DNA of 64,000 nt. Source: Pseudomonadales bacterium (lineage in GTDB: Bacteria > Pseudomonadota > Gammaproteobacteria > Pseudomonadales > DC-out160). Position numbers and translations under genes: made by a program. The DNA is taken from NCBI GenBank assembly GCA_019090455.1, contig JAHRWA010000077.1:1-64000 (forward strand), read 5' to 3'. Under the pieces are notes generated by a model, which saw only the letters and a list, made by a program, of their open reading frames with translations, was not told where the DNA came from and did no database searches. This document shows positions 1 through 7,971 of this stretch, in pieces (position 1 is the first letter of the stretch; the number at the start of each line of letters is the position of its first letter).

Positions 1-548
1 GAGTCAGAACTGCATTCTTACTGGTGCCTACAAATGATTTGATTTTCAGGTTCTGCTTGATCCATTTAAAAAATAATTCCACCTGCCATCTCGCTTTATA
101 AATGTCGGTAATCGTCTTTGCGCAAAGCATTAATTGGTTGGTGAGAAATAACTAATGTTTTCCTGTTTTTTCGTCGTGGTATCCCATACGACGAAGCTGA
201 ATCGGACATTTTTTTGCTGTTTGTAAGCCAGTGAATTCGATGAGTTGATCTGATGTAATTCCCTTGGACTTCATAATATCTCGATGTTCAATGATCCGAT
301 ATTTAGCATTACTCTTTAGACGTGTTACGAAGAAAAAACCCTTGTCTGGTAGCGTATTATACCATTCAAAGTTGTTATAGGCCTTCTCTACAACAACGAT
401 ACTTCCTTTTGGAAAGTTCATTTCCCTACCGGCGGTAATGCTATGGGTTTTACCATCAGTCACCGTTACAAACTCTGGTAAGTAACCGGCATGATTCAAT
501 CCAACATGAAGTTTAATAGCGCCTTTTCTCGAGCGAAACTCAGGCCTT
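1..548 (-). pseudogene. IS4-family transposase, decayed and partial
   Basis: This is a DDE transposase remnant read on the minus strand. The segment from about 548 (FRSRKGAIKLHVGLNHAGYL) down to 153 matches the middle of IS4-family transposases. An in-frame TAG at 152-154 follows GKH where relatives continue. Beyond it the same frame stays open to the left edge and contains the IS4 YREK signature Y-(2)-R-(3)-E-(6)-K (YKARWQVELFFKWIK). The N-terminal part, including the first catalytic Asp region, is absent upstream of about 548, where the sequence becomes unrelated. The gene is therefore 5'-truncated and interrupted by a nonsense codon, and its 3' end lies outside the window. It should not be active. 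Confidence 0.85.
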
Positions 549-661
549 CTTTTTTCATCTCTTAACGGGGCAGCAGTGAAAAGGTTTCTTAAAAGATGAG
601 GCTTTTTTATGTCGTTATAGAGCTACTCCTGTACGTATAACTCATTGGGGAAAAAAACAGA

Positions 662-1729
662 TTAGAGGCGATACCAAGTTGCACGCCCTTTCCCATGCCG
701 TTGAAGCCGCCCAGCATTCACCAATTCTCGCAATCTAACTTTAATCGTATTCTGATTTGCTCCACTCAGTTCAACGATGTCCGCAATAGTTAGTCGGTCA
801 TGTTTGTTAAATAATTTCAGTATCTGAACAGATAGGGTGGGCAGATCAGAATCGCTATTTGTGGGTGGCTGCTCTTTATCTAGCTTCTCTTTATCTAGTT
901 GAATAGAAAGATTGGTTTTTTGTTTTTTCAAACAGTGCAGGAAAAAAACAAGCCAGGGTTGCCAGTCCGTCACTTCGGTTTTTAGGGTTGTTTGCGTGCG
1001 TCTTAAGGCTTTGTAATACAGGTCTTTGTTTTCTTCAATTATGCTCTCAAGTGACGCATAAGGCACATAGTCATAACCAGCACGTAGTAGCATGAGTGTT
1101 ATCAAAATACGAGACAGCCTTCCGTTACCATCCTGAAAGGGGTGAATAGCGAGAAAGATGACATTAAACACGGCGATAATTAGCAAAGGGTGCATTGATG
1201 CTTCAGCAATGGCTTTGCTTGTCCAACGAATGAGTTCTTCCATTTCCTTTGGCGTATCAAAGGGTGTGGCGGTTTCGAAAACAATGCCGATTTCTACGCC
1301 CTGTTCATCCATGGCGACAACCTGATTGGAAAGTGTTTTGTAAGCCCCTCGATGGCGATCGTCTTTAGTGCTGTGTCGTAATAAAACTTGATGTAATTGT
1401 CGGATATGGTTTTCAGTGATGTGTAAATCTTCATAGGCTTGGAATACTAAATCCATGGCTTCAGCATACCCAGCCACTTCTTGCTCATCGCGGGTTTTAA
1501 AAGCAGTGGATGTCAGCTTGGATAGCAGCGTTTCTATTTGAACATCTGTTAGCTTTGCGCCTTCAATTCGCGTGGATGAGCCAATGCTTTTTATCGTCGC
1601 GACTTTGCGTAGCTGATGAAGTCGCTCGGGGGACATTGTCTTAAGAAATTCCCACTTGCCTTTGAACTCATCCAGCTCTGCTATTAGCTGTAGTAGTTCC
1701 TGAGTAATAGCTATTTTAGGTTCTTTCAT
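662..1729 (-). CDS. fic: Fic family AMPylase with C-terminal winged helix
   Basis: Fic proteins usually transfer AMP from ATP to hydroxyl side chains of target proteins. The 355-residue product carries the full catalytic motif HPFQDGNGR at residues 196-204. Near the N-terminus, STRIEG (52-57) fits the inhibitory-helix pattern (S/T)xxxE(G/N), which places it in the self-inhibited class II. The last ~60 residues (TIADIVELSGANQNTIKVRLRELVNAGR) look like a winged helix-turn-helix, so the protein may bind DNA and control its own promoter. It is a single gene with no obvious antitoxin partner. A phased 10-bp repeat array lies 48-97 bp upstream. The target is unknown. Confidence 0.9.
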   Translation of the reverse strand: MKEPKIAITQELLQLIAELDEFKGKWEFLKTMSPERLHQLRKVATIKSIGSSTRIEGAKLTDVQIETLLSKLTSTAFKTRDEQEVAGYAEAMDLVFQAYEDLHITENHIRQLHQVLLRHSTKDDRHRGAYKTLSNQVVAMDEQGVEIGIVFETATPFDTPKEMEELIRWTSKAIAEASMHPLLIIAVFNVIFLAIHPFQDGNGRLSRILITLMLLRAGYDYVPYASLESIIEENKDLYYKALRRTQTTLKTEVTDWQPWLVFFLHCLKKQKTNLSIQLDKEKLDKEQPPTNSDSDLPTLSVQILKLFNKHDRLTIADIVELSGANQNTIKVRLRELVNAGRLQRHGKGRATWYRL

Positions 1730-1776
1730 TTCAGTCTCTAGCGGCTTCGCCTATAAAGTCTTGTCATCCGGAATAG

Positions 1777-1826
1777 ATACCTAATTATATCTGTAAATAC
1801 CCGATTATACCCGAAAATATCCGATT
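1777..1826. repeat. Five contiguous 10-bp repeats upstream of fic
   Basis: Five head-to-tail 10-bp units fill this stretch: ATACCTAATT, ATATCTGTAA, ATACCCGATT, ATACCCGAAA, ATATCCGATT. The period is close to one helical turn, so a protein could bind every unit on the same face. The array sits 48-97 bp upstream of the fic start, where operators or activator sites are expected, and the rest of the 1730-2030 intergenic region shows no gene. Operator function is inferred; the repeat is directly visible. Confidence 0.6.
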
Positions 1827-2030
1827 TCGTTGGCTTCCCCTCAAATCCCTCGGTTAGCTTAATTTCAAAGGCACCCATAAGAAATACAATATTATTAGGC
1901 TGATTTACCAGGCTTTTATATGACAGATGCTCCTAACTTTTCCTTATACTGACGCCCAAAACAATCCATAATTATCTGGACTGACAAACCGACCTTATGA
2001 CGAGAGCGACCTTATGGCTATGCAGACCCT

Positions 2031-3002
2031 ATGACTAAAAAGACCTTAAGTTTAAAAGTAAAAAGGAAGCAGGCTAAGCCATTAGAAAACGCGGCTACCC
2101 TGAAACAGGACGATGACGAGTCTAGCGGCGATCCGAAAAAGCGTTTCTTCAATGGTATCGCCATCAATCCTTCTCCCTGTATTCGACTAGAAATGGGTTC
2201 TCAACAGCTGACCACGCGCGCAATAGATTTGGTGTCCCCCATTGGTATGGGGCAACGAGGTTTAATTGTGGCACCACCGGGCTCAGGAAAAACGACTTTT
2301 CTAAAACATATCTGCCAAGCGGTGGGGAAGGCATATCCTGAGATCAAGCTGTATGCTTTGCTCATCGATGAGCGGCCAGAAGAGGTGACGGATTTTAAAC
2401 GTAGCGTGCCCGCAGAAGTGCATTCCTCCTCCTCGGACGAAAGTTATGAGCAACACATTCGCGTGGCGAATAACCTATTGGACACCGCTTGCCGGGAAGC
2501 GGGCGAGGGCCGCAATGTGATGATCGTGATTGATTCTCTTACTAGACTCTCCCGTGTCCATAATGCAGAGCGAAAAAGTAGCGGTCGTACCCTTTCCGGT
2601 GGCGTCGACGCCAGAGCGATGGAGATACCGCGAAAATTGTTCGGCGCAGCGAGAAATATTGAGAATGGAGGTTCCCTTACGATTCTCGCGACCATATTAA
2701 TTGATACCGGAAGTCGAATGGATCAGGTGATTTTTGAGGAGTTTAAGGGCACAGGTAATATGGAATTAGTCTTATCAAGGGAGATTGCGAATCAACGAAT
2801 TTTTCCCGCGCTGGATATTGCGAAAAGTAGTACTCGGCATGAAGAGCTTCTGCTACGTTCTCAGGATATCGAAAAGGTAAGAGTGTTACGTAGGGCGCTT
2901 TCCAATCTCAATCCCGCTGACGCGGTAAAGAAACTCGTGGAGTTACTTGAGGAATACCCGTCAAATGAAGAATTGTTGAATAGCTTGGGTGATCGAAAAT
3001 AG
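2031..3002 (+). CDS. Short Rho-like hexameric ATPase
   Basis: The 323 residues align with the C-terminal ATPase half of transcription termination factor Rho (about 419 aa in E. coli). Visible are Walker A APPGSGKT (81-88, Rho usually APPKAGKT), LIDERPEEV with the catalytic Glu (111-119), Walker B MIVIDSLTRLSR (164-175), the Q-loop region LSGGVDARAM, and the R-loop FKGTGNMEL (238-246). The N-terminal helix bundle and cold-shock RNA-binding domain are missing, replaced by ~45 basic/acidic residues. It is probably a second Rho-like protein with an altered RNA-loading mode or regulatory role; a housekeeping full-length rho is expected elsewhere. It converges with exbD, and no good ribosome site is seen before ATG 2031. 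Confidence 0.8.
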   Translation: MTKKTLSLKVKRKQAKPLENAATLKQDDDESSGDPKKRFFNGIAINPSPCIRLEMGSQQLTTRAIDLVSPIGMGQRGLIVAPPGSGKTTFLKHICQAVGKAYPEIKLYALLIDERPEEVTDFKRSVPAEVHSSSSDESYEQHIRVANNLLDTACREAGEGRNVMIVIDSLTRLSRVHNAERKSSGRTLSGGVDARAMEIPRKLFGAARNIENGGSLTILATILIDTGSRMDQVIFEEFKGTGNMELVLSREIANQRIFPALDIAKSSTRHEELLLRSQDIEKVRVLRRALSNLNPADAVKKLVELLEEYPSNEELLNSLGDRK

Positions 3003-3046
3003 AATTCGATTTTGTATAAGCCATTTATTTTTTATTAAAACCCAGA

Positions 3047-3466
3047 TTAAGAATCAGGTTCGGTCACAAACCCGAGTTTGGTAATTCCCGCCCGCTGCGC
3101 TGCGGCCATTACTTTAACCACGTGTTCGTATTCAACCCTACGGTCCCCCCGGAGGTGAATTTCTGGTTGTGGTTGCTGCTGGGCCGCCGTTTGCAACGCT
3201 TGATTGAGGGCATCTTCCAAGAGGGGTTTCCCGTTCCAATGGCTTACCCCATTGGCGGTTACCGATAGCGTCACGCTTTCAGGTTTTGCTTGATGAGGAC
3301 TGCTGTCTGCGGTCGGTAGGTCAATTTGTATCGTGTGCGTTAACAACGGCATAGCGATAATAAAGATAATCAGTAGCACTAACATCACATCCACCATCGG
3401 TGTCATGTTAATTTCGCTCATTTCCTCGTCGTTTACACTATTGTCTAAACCATTGCCGAATGCCAT
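3047..3466 (-). CDS. exbD: ExbD-type biopolymer transport protein
   Basis: ExbD sits in the inner membrane with ExbB and uses the proton gradient to energise TonB. The 139-residue product has the normal topology: a short cytoplasmic N-terminus (EEMSEINMTPMVDVMLVLL), one membrane helix (about 25-45) containing the conserved Asp of MVDVMLVLLIIF, and a periplasmic domain (DRRVEYEHVVKVMAAAQRAG). It is the last gene of the receptor-tonB-exbB-exbD operon, 1 bp after exbB, and converges with the Rho-like gene. Confidence 0.92.
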   Translation of the reverse strand: MAFGNGLDNSVNDEEMSEINMTPMVDVMLVLLIIFIIAMPLLTHTIQIDLPTADSSPHQAKPESVTLSVTANGVSHWNGKPLLEDALNQALQTAAQQQPQPEIHLRGDRRVEYEHVVKVMAAAQRAGITKLGFVTEPDS

Positions 3467-3467
3467 G

Positions 3468-4217
3468 TTAGGAAACCTCCAGTTCGGGTCGCAATTGACT
3501 CACCGTTGTTTTGCTCGTGTCCTGTCTTTTAATCAGGGGGGCACCGGTAAGGAAATAGGCATGTAGCTCGTAGGCAAAACGATTCAGTTTACCCAGTATG
3601 CTTTTATTTTTACGCACCAAAGCGTTGTAACCCAATACGGCAGGAATGGCGACGGCCAAACCGAACGCAGTCATGATTAATGCTTCTCCCACAGGCCCCG
3701 CGACTTTATCGATACTAGCCTGACCTGATACTCCGATGTTCACCAGTGCATGATAGATACCCCAGACTGTCCCGAGTAAGCCAACAAAAGGCGCCGTTGA
3801 TCCCACTGATGCTAACACTGACAAACTTCGTTGCATCCGCTCGGCACATTCGTCCATGCCCCCCCGAAGACTAGTGTTCAACCAGTCGGCTACGGGCAGT
3901 GTGCTTTGCAAGTTGTGTTCTAGGGTTTGGCGAGTTTGGTAATGCACCATCGCTGAATGGCATTCTTTTGCAAGATAATAATACGGGTTGTTCGGATCGT
4001 TGGCACCCAGCTCTTCTACGCCGGCAGAAAAATTTCTCGCAGTCCAAAAGTTTTCGAGTTTGTGTCTACGCTGATGTAAACGCCAGATTCGCCAGGAATG
4101 AATCACAATGACGCTCCATGAGGCAATAGACATTATCAAGAGGGCCAGGGTGATGGCCACAATCATTGGATCGCTTTGTTGCCACAAGGCTTCGATTCCA
4201 TAGGGGTTTACTTGCAT
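3468..4217 (-). CDS. exbB: ExbB-type proton channel protein
   Basis: ExbB forms the pentameric scaffold of the TonB motor. The 249-residue product has an N-terminal membrane helix (about 17-40), a cytoplasmic stretch, and the MotA/TolQ/ExbB core with two helices. SVGSTAPFVGLLGTVWGIYHAL and GPVGEALIMTAFGLAVAIPAVLGYN are diagnostic. It lies 11 bp downstream of tonB and 1 bp before exbD, so the three are surely co-transcribed. It serves the receptor encoded just upstream. Confidence 0.93.
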   Translation of the reverse strand: MQVNPYGIEALWQQSDPMIVAITLALLIMSIASWSVIVIHSWRIWRLHQRRHKLENFWTARNFSAGVEELGANDPNNPYYYLAKECHSAMVHYQTRQTLEHNLQSTLPVADWLNTSLRGGMDECAERMQRSLSVLASVGSTAPFVGLLGTVWGIYHALVNIGVSGQASIDKVAGPVGEALIMTAFGLAVAIPAVLGYNALVRKNKSILGKLNRFAYELHAYFLTGAPLIKRQDTSKTTVSQLRPELEVS

Positions 4218-4228
4218 CTTTGGGCTCC

Positions 4229-5050
4229 TTATTTGCGTAACGCAAATACGATGGGTTGTTCATACCAAAATTCAATGGTGCGATTTCCTTGCTTGGCGGG
4301 TAGATAACGCCAGCGTTTCACCGCTTTCACGGCAGCTTTGTCGAGACGCGAATGGCCGCTCGATACTTTGACGTCGACTTCGGCAACCGTGCCGTCGGGA
4401 CGAATTAACAGTGTCAGGATAACAGTGCCTTCCTGACGTAGGCGTTGTGATGTTCTTGGATAGACTGGAGCTGGGTTTTTTGAACGACTCGCATCCAGTC
4501 TCGGTGCGGATACAGGATATTTTGGTCCACCAATCGGCTGATCGGTGGAGGATTGCGATAGCTCATCAGTGATGGGTTCCGGCTGGGTGATTGCCTTTTC
4601 TGAAGTTTGGCGTATAGGCACTGGTGGAGGCAACACGGCTTTGGGCTTTAACTTTAGTTTCGAGCTTGGTTTCGGCTTTGGTATTGGTTTAGGTATTGGT
4701 TTTAGTATTGGTTTAGGTATTGGTTTCAGTTTCGGGATGGGTTTTGATTTTTGTTTTAGTTTAGGCTTCGCTTTCGGGACAGGTGAAATGGGTGTCGGAT
4801 CGGCTTTAATCAGCGTACCGGAAATAGTGGGCAGTGCGGTGATTATTTCGTTGTCCGATGATGAACGATAAAAGAGGATCAGTAACACAGCGATGTGTAA
4901 ACCAAGCACCAACAGGACTGCGTTGAATACGGGATTGAAGCAAGAAGGAATGAAAGTCGATAGAGAAGGAATGACAGCCCTACGCGAATTGCTAAGGGCA
5001 GCAGAATCTATTAGCAAGGTCTGTTCCTGTATAGGCGCGGGGTTTGCCAT
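4229..5050 (-). CDS. tonB: TonB energy-transducing protein
   Basis: TonB spans the periplasm and passes energy from ExbBD to the outer-membrane receptor. The product has a single N-terminal membrane helix (NAVLLVLGLHIAVLLILFY), a Pro/Lys linker built from short PKPI/PKLKP repeats (coded around 4660-4780), and a C-terminal TonB domain (YPRTSQRLRQEGTVILTLLI ... KRWRYLPA). I chose ATG at 5050 (MANPAPIQEQ, 273 aa). The longer reading from 5113 would overlap the receptor 3' end, and its first 21 residues look like antisense of that gene. It lies in the operon between receptor and exbB. Confidence 0.9.
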   Translation of the reverse strand: MANPAPIQEQTLLIDSAALSNSRRAVIPSLSTFIPSCFNPVFNAVLLVLGLHIAVLLILFYRSSSDNEIITALPTISGTLIKADPTPISPVPKAKPKLKQKSKPIPKLKPIPKPILKPIPKPIPKPKPSSKLKLKPKAVLPPPVPIRQTSEKAITQPEPITDELSQSSTDQPIGGPKYPVSAPRLDASRSKNPAPVYPRTSQRLRQEGTVILTLLIRPDGTVAEVDVKVSSGHSRLDKAAVKAVKRWRYLPAKQGNRTIEFWYEQPIVFALRK

Positions 5051-5067
5051 TTCTAGTGTTCGGCTTG

Positions 5068-7464
5068 TCACAGATCGTAAGAGGCTGTCAGATAAAAGGT
5101 TCGCCCAGGCCAAGGATGGTGGACATAGGCAACCTCATTGGTCAGGTTGTCCACGCCAAGTCCAATGCTAGAATTTTTATCCAGCTTGTAGGAGGTCTTT
5201 AGACCGAATCGGGTATAATTGTCCTGCGAACCAATTACGTTGTCCTCTTCGTCTTTATTATCCAGCCTCCCAAAGCTATCACTCGCGTATTGAATGCTGC
5301 CGCCCACATCCCAGGTGTTGGATATATGATAAGTCGCTAACAAATTGCTGCGCCACTCAGGCATGCGTGGAAAGTGGTTCCCTTCAAGGCTGGTGTCTGC
5401 ATCATTCTTGATAATTTCAGAATCGGTGTACGTCACGTTGTAGCGAATATCGAGCGCATCAATAAATACATTTTCCGCATTCACAATAAATTCGATGCCA
5501 GTGGTTTGTACTTCATCTACCGGGATAAAGGTACGCAGTGAGACACCACCATCCAGTAACGTAGTTTGAGATTCGATGACGTTATCGATGTTCTCACGAT
5601 ATAAGTTCACCCGAACATAACCCTGATCCAGGCCTCGCTCGATCATGACGTTGTGGTGCAATCCTTCTTCAGGGTCGAGATCGGGATTGGCTAGATTCTT
5701 GGAAGCGAAGGCTTCAAACTGGCTGTAAAGCTCCTCCACAATGGGGAAACGATAAGCTTTCGCCAAGGAGTAACGCACGATCCATTCGTCAGCAGGTTTA
5801 AGCCCGAGTGAGAATTTAGGCGAGAAGTGATTCTCAGATCGAGAAGGGGTGTTAACTAAATCCAGCTCCGGTGTACCGGCATCATCATCAACATAATAGC
5901 CATTTTTGCTTTTCCATGATTCGTATCGTAAGCCCACCGAGCTATCCCAGCGTTCATCGATTTCCCAGATAAACTGAGCAAAGGCCGCTGTTAAGCTAGA
6001 CTCACCTCCGCTACTGTCAGAGAGCGTGTCTTTGCTACCCGTTGCATAATTCGTAGAATCAAAGACATCAATGTTAAGTTCATAGGCTTCATGTCGTGCA
6101 CCTGTCACGAGGCTTAAATTCTCGACTCCGAGTTCATCCACGATCCATTTCACTTCCGCCGTTTTCCAACCCGTATTGCCGTAGTCCTCCACTGAACCCG
6201 CTCCGGTAAACGCGGGATCATTAGGATTAAAAGCGGAGGAGCGGGATTCGTCTTTCAGCACATCGAAAGAGCTGAGGTTGATTTCCATTTGAGTCGTCTC
6301 GCTTAAATCTCCCTTTAATCGTAAGCCTACATTTAAGCTATCTCGGTACATTTCTCTGCCATTGGTACTGCTGGCTTTTAGGGAATAGGATTGCCCGTTT
6401 TGGGTGACATCACCGCTCCAAAGACTGTTGCCACTGGCATCACGTATGTAGGAGTTACCGACGTTCTCTGAGTGACGATCTTCATAGGCAATATTGAGCA
6501 ACCCAAACCAATTGCCAAAGTCATAACCTAGCTTCACTTTATAATTGTCGGTATTGGTATCTACGACACCGCTATCACCGTAAAACATTTTCTCAACGCC
6601 TCTAGAATCATTGCCTATGATGCCGCCTGTAGCGGCTACTCCCGAGGGTGTACTATTGATAGCATTAAAGCGGAATGACTGCGGCTGCGCTTCGTTGTCC
6701 AAGTGGTTGTAGGAGAGGTAAATACTTAAGTCACCCATTTTATCGCCATATGACATAAAGCCTTTGTAGCCATTCACATCATCATCGAAACCATAATCGT
6801 CAAACGCTTGGGAGAACATCATGCCATCAAAATGAAATTCGCGTTGCTGTGGAATATTCGTTTCTATTAGCACGACACCGCCCATGGAATTACCACTGTA
6901 TTCTGCTGAAAAAGGGCCGTATACAACGTCGACCTGAGCAATCTCGCTGGAGGACACCATGGTCCAGCGTGGCGCTCCTGCCCAACGAGATTCTAATAAA
7001 TAATGCAGTGGTACCCCATCGGCAAAAACCATTGAACGAGAGGTCTGGAACATGTTTGAACCGCGCATCCCTAAAGTCCCATTGGAGTCCCCGATAAAAC
7101 GCCGCCGAATAACGATGCTGGGTTCATACTTTACCGAGTCTTCCGTCGTGGCCATATTAATGCTAGCCAAGTCCTCTTGAGTCAGCGTACTAACCGGGCT
7201 GGTATAGCCCGCTTGTTCACTCTTCTTCTGCTCACCCCAAACCATAACGGCATCTAAAGTCGTTTCAGTCTCTACAGCGTTAGCGATATTAATATTTGCG
7301 GATGCGAATAAAGCGAGTGATATAGCGGCGGCTAGGGGCCGTTGTCTTGGTGTAATCCGTTTGCAGCTACTAATTTTTTTAACGTTCGTTAATAACAAAC
7401 TATTCTTCCTCTGTTGGTTTTGAGTTATAGGTTTGGCACCGTGGTCATTTGATGGGGGCATCAT
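5068..7464 (-). CDS. TonB-dependent outer-membrane receptor
   Basis: This is a 798-residue ligand-gated beta-barrel receptor. It has a long basic N-terminus followed by a signal segment (AAAISLALFASANINIANA), a TonB-box-like start of the mature protein (ETTLDAVMVWGE), a plug domain (SIVIRRRFIGDSNGTLGMRG ... VDVVYGPFSAEYSGNSMGG) and a long barrel ending GRTFYLTASYDL. It is the first gene of the operon with its own tonB-exbB-exbD. The substrate cannot be read from sequence; siderophores, cobalamin or metal complexes are all possible, and I see no convincing Fur box. A perfect 14-bp-arm palindrome lies 133-161 bp upstream of the start. Confidence 0.92.
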   Translation of the reverse strand: MMPPSNDHGAKPITQNQQRKNSLLLTNVKKISSCKRITPRQRPLAAAISLALFASANINIANAVETETTLDAVMVWGEQKKSEQAGYTSPVSTLTQEDLASINMATTEDSVKYEPSIVIRRRFIGDSNGTLGMRGSNMFQTSRSMVFADGVPLHYLLESRWAGAPRWTMVSSSEIAQVDVVYGPFSAEYSGNSMGGVVLIETNIPQQREFHFDGMMFSQAFDDYGFDDDVNGYKGFMSYGDKMGDLSIYLSYNHLDNEAQPQSFRFNAINSTPSGVAATGGIIGNDSRGVEKMFYGDSGVVDTNTDNYKVKLGYDFGNWFGLLNIAYEDRHSENVGNSYIRDASGNSLWSGDVTQNGQSYSLKASSTNGREMYRDSLNVGLRLKGDLSETTQMEINLSSFDVLKDESRSSAFNPNDPAFTGAGSVEDYGNTGWKTAEVKWIVDELGVENLSLVTGARHEAYELNIDVFDSTNYATGSKDTLSDSSGGESSLTAAFAQFIWEIDERWDSSVGLRYESWKSKNGYYVDDDAGTPELDLVNTPSRSENHFSPKFSLGLKPADEWIVRYSLAKAYRFPIVEELYSQFEAFASKNLANPDLDPEEGLHHNVMIERGLDQGYVRVNLYRENIDNVIESQTTLLDGGVSLRTFIPVDEVQTTGIEFIVNAENVFIDALDIRYNVTYTDSEIIKNDADTSLEGNHFPRMPEWRSNLLATYHISNTWDVGGSIQYASDSFGRLDNKDEEDNVIGSQDNYTRFGLKTSYKLDKNSSIGLGVDNLTNEVAYVHHPWPGRTFYLTASYDL

Positions 7465-7596
7465 AAAAGGAAATTATTAGGGCGAATAGTGACTGATTGA
7501 CGCGCGACAATTTGTCCTGAGTCAATCCGTCGCAATAGATTCGGTGGTGCCGATAGAAAGAGGATATAGGTAAAAACATGATCGATTCTAAATAAA

Positions 7597-7625
7597 AGAT
7601 ATGCCAGACACTGTCTGGCATATCT
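7597..7625. promoter_or_regulatory. 29-bp palindrome upstream of the TonB receptor operon
   Basis: Arms AGATATGCCAGACA (7597-7610) and TGTCTGGCATATCT (7612-7625) are perfect complements around one central base. It lies 133-161 bp upstream of the receptor start in an otherwise non-coding stretch (7465-7782). No strong T-run follows on the plus strand; on the minus strand a modest T-rich tail (CTTTTATTT) follows. An operator for a dimeric repressor or a leader hairpin are the two readings. It does not resemble a Fur box. Confidence 0.55.
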
Positions 7626-7782
7626 CTAGATGATGCGAGAGTTGGGAAAGAATCGATAAATAACGGTCTAGATTGTTCAAGCGAGATTGACGTAGGCAAA
7701 AAATCATACACAATAACATCACTAAAGAGTTAGCTAATATTAATAGGCTTCAATACACGTAAAGAGCAGGAACCCCAGCCGA

Positions 7783-7971
7783 ATGGCCATAAAAAAAACC
7801 GAACTCTACTCCTCCCTCTGGACAAGCTGCGACGAGATACGCGGCGGCATGGACGTCGAAATCAAAGCCCTACAACAACGCTTCAACAAAACCCAACAAA
7901 TCAAACAAGGTATGATGCAGGAATTACTCACCGGTAAAACTCGTTTATTGAATTCCAATGGAGCCCGATAA
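7783..7971 (+). pseudogene. Type I restriction-modification scar: hsdM start fused to hsdS end
   Basis: The 62-codon frame begins MAIKKTELYSSLWTSCDEIR, the typical start of HsdM DNA methyltransferases, and switches after GGMD to EIKALQQRFNKTQQIKQGMM, followed by QELLTGKTRLL. That second part is the typical C-terminal end of an HsdS specificity subunit. One in-frame deletion has removed nearly all of hsdM and hsdS. The frame is still open and ends in TAATG overlapping the start of the next gene, so it may still couple translation to it. No hsdR is visible. It cannot encode a methyltransferase. Confidence 0.85.

Noticed and set aside
4545-4871. Plus-strand open frame encoding a Gly/Phe/Ile repeat protein
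   Set aside because: It is the antisense shadow of the Pro/Lys repeat linker of tonB; no start site or family support.
5050-5113. N-terminal extension of TonB
   Set aside because: The extra residues are encoded by DNA overlapping the receptor 3' end and lack TonB similarity; the start at 5050 is preferred.
7445-7711. Minus-strand 88-codon frame upstream of the TonB receptor
   Set aside because: Overlaps the receptor start, has no recognisable sequence and runs through the palindrome; probably chance.
7465-7782. Fur box for the TonB receptor operon
   Set aside because: No 19-bp GATAATGATAATCATTATC-like site could be found; iron control therefore not claimed.
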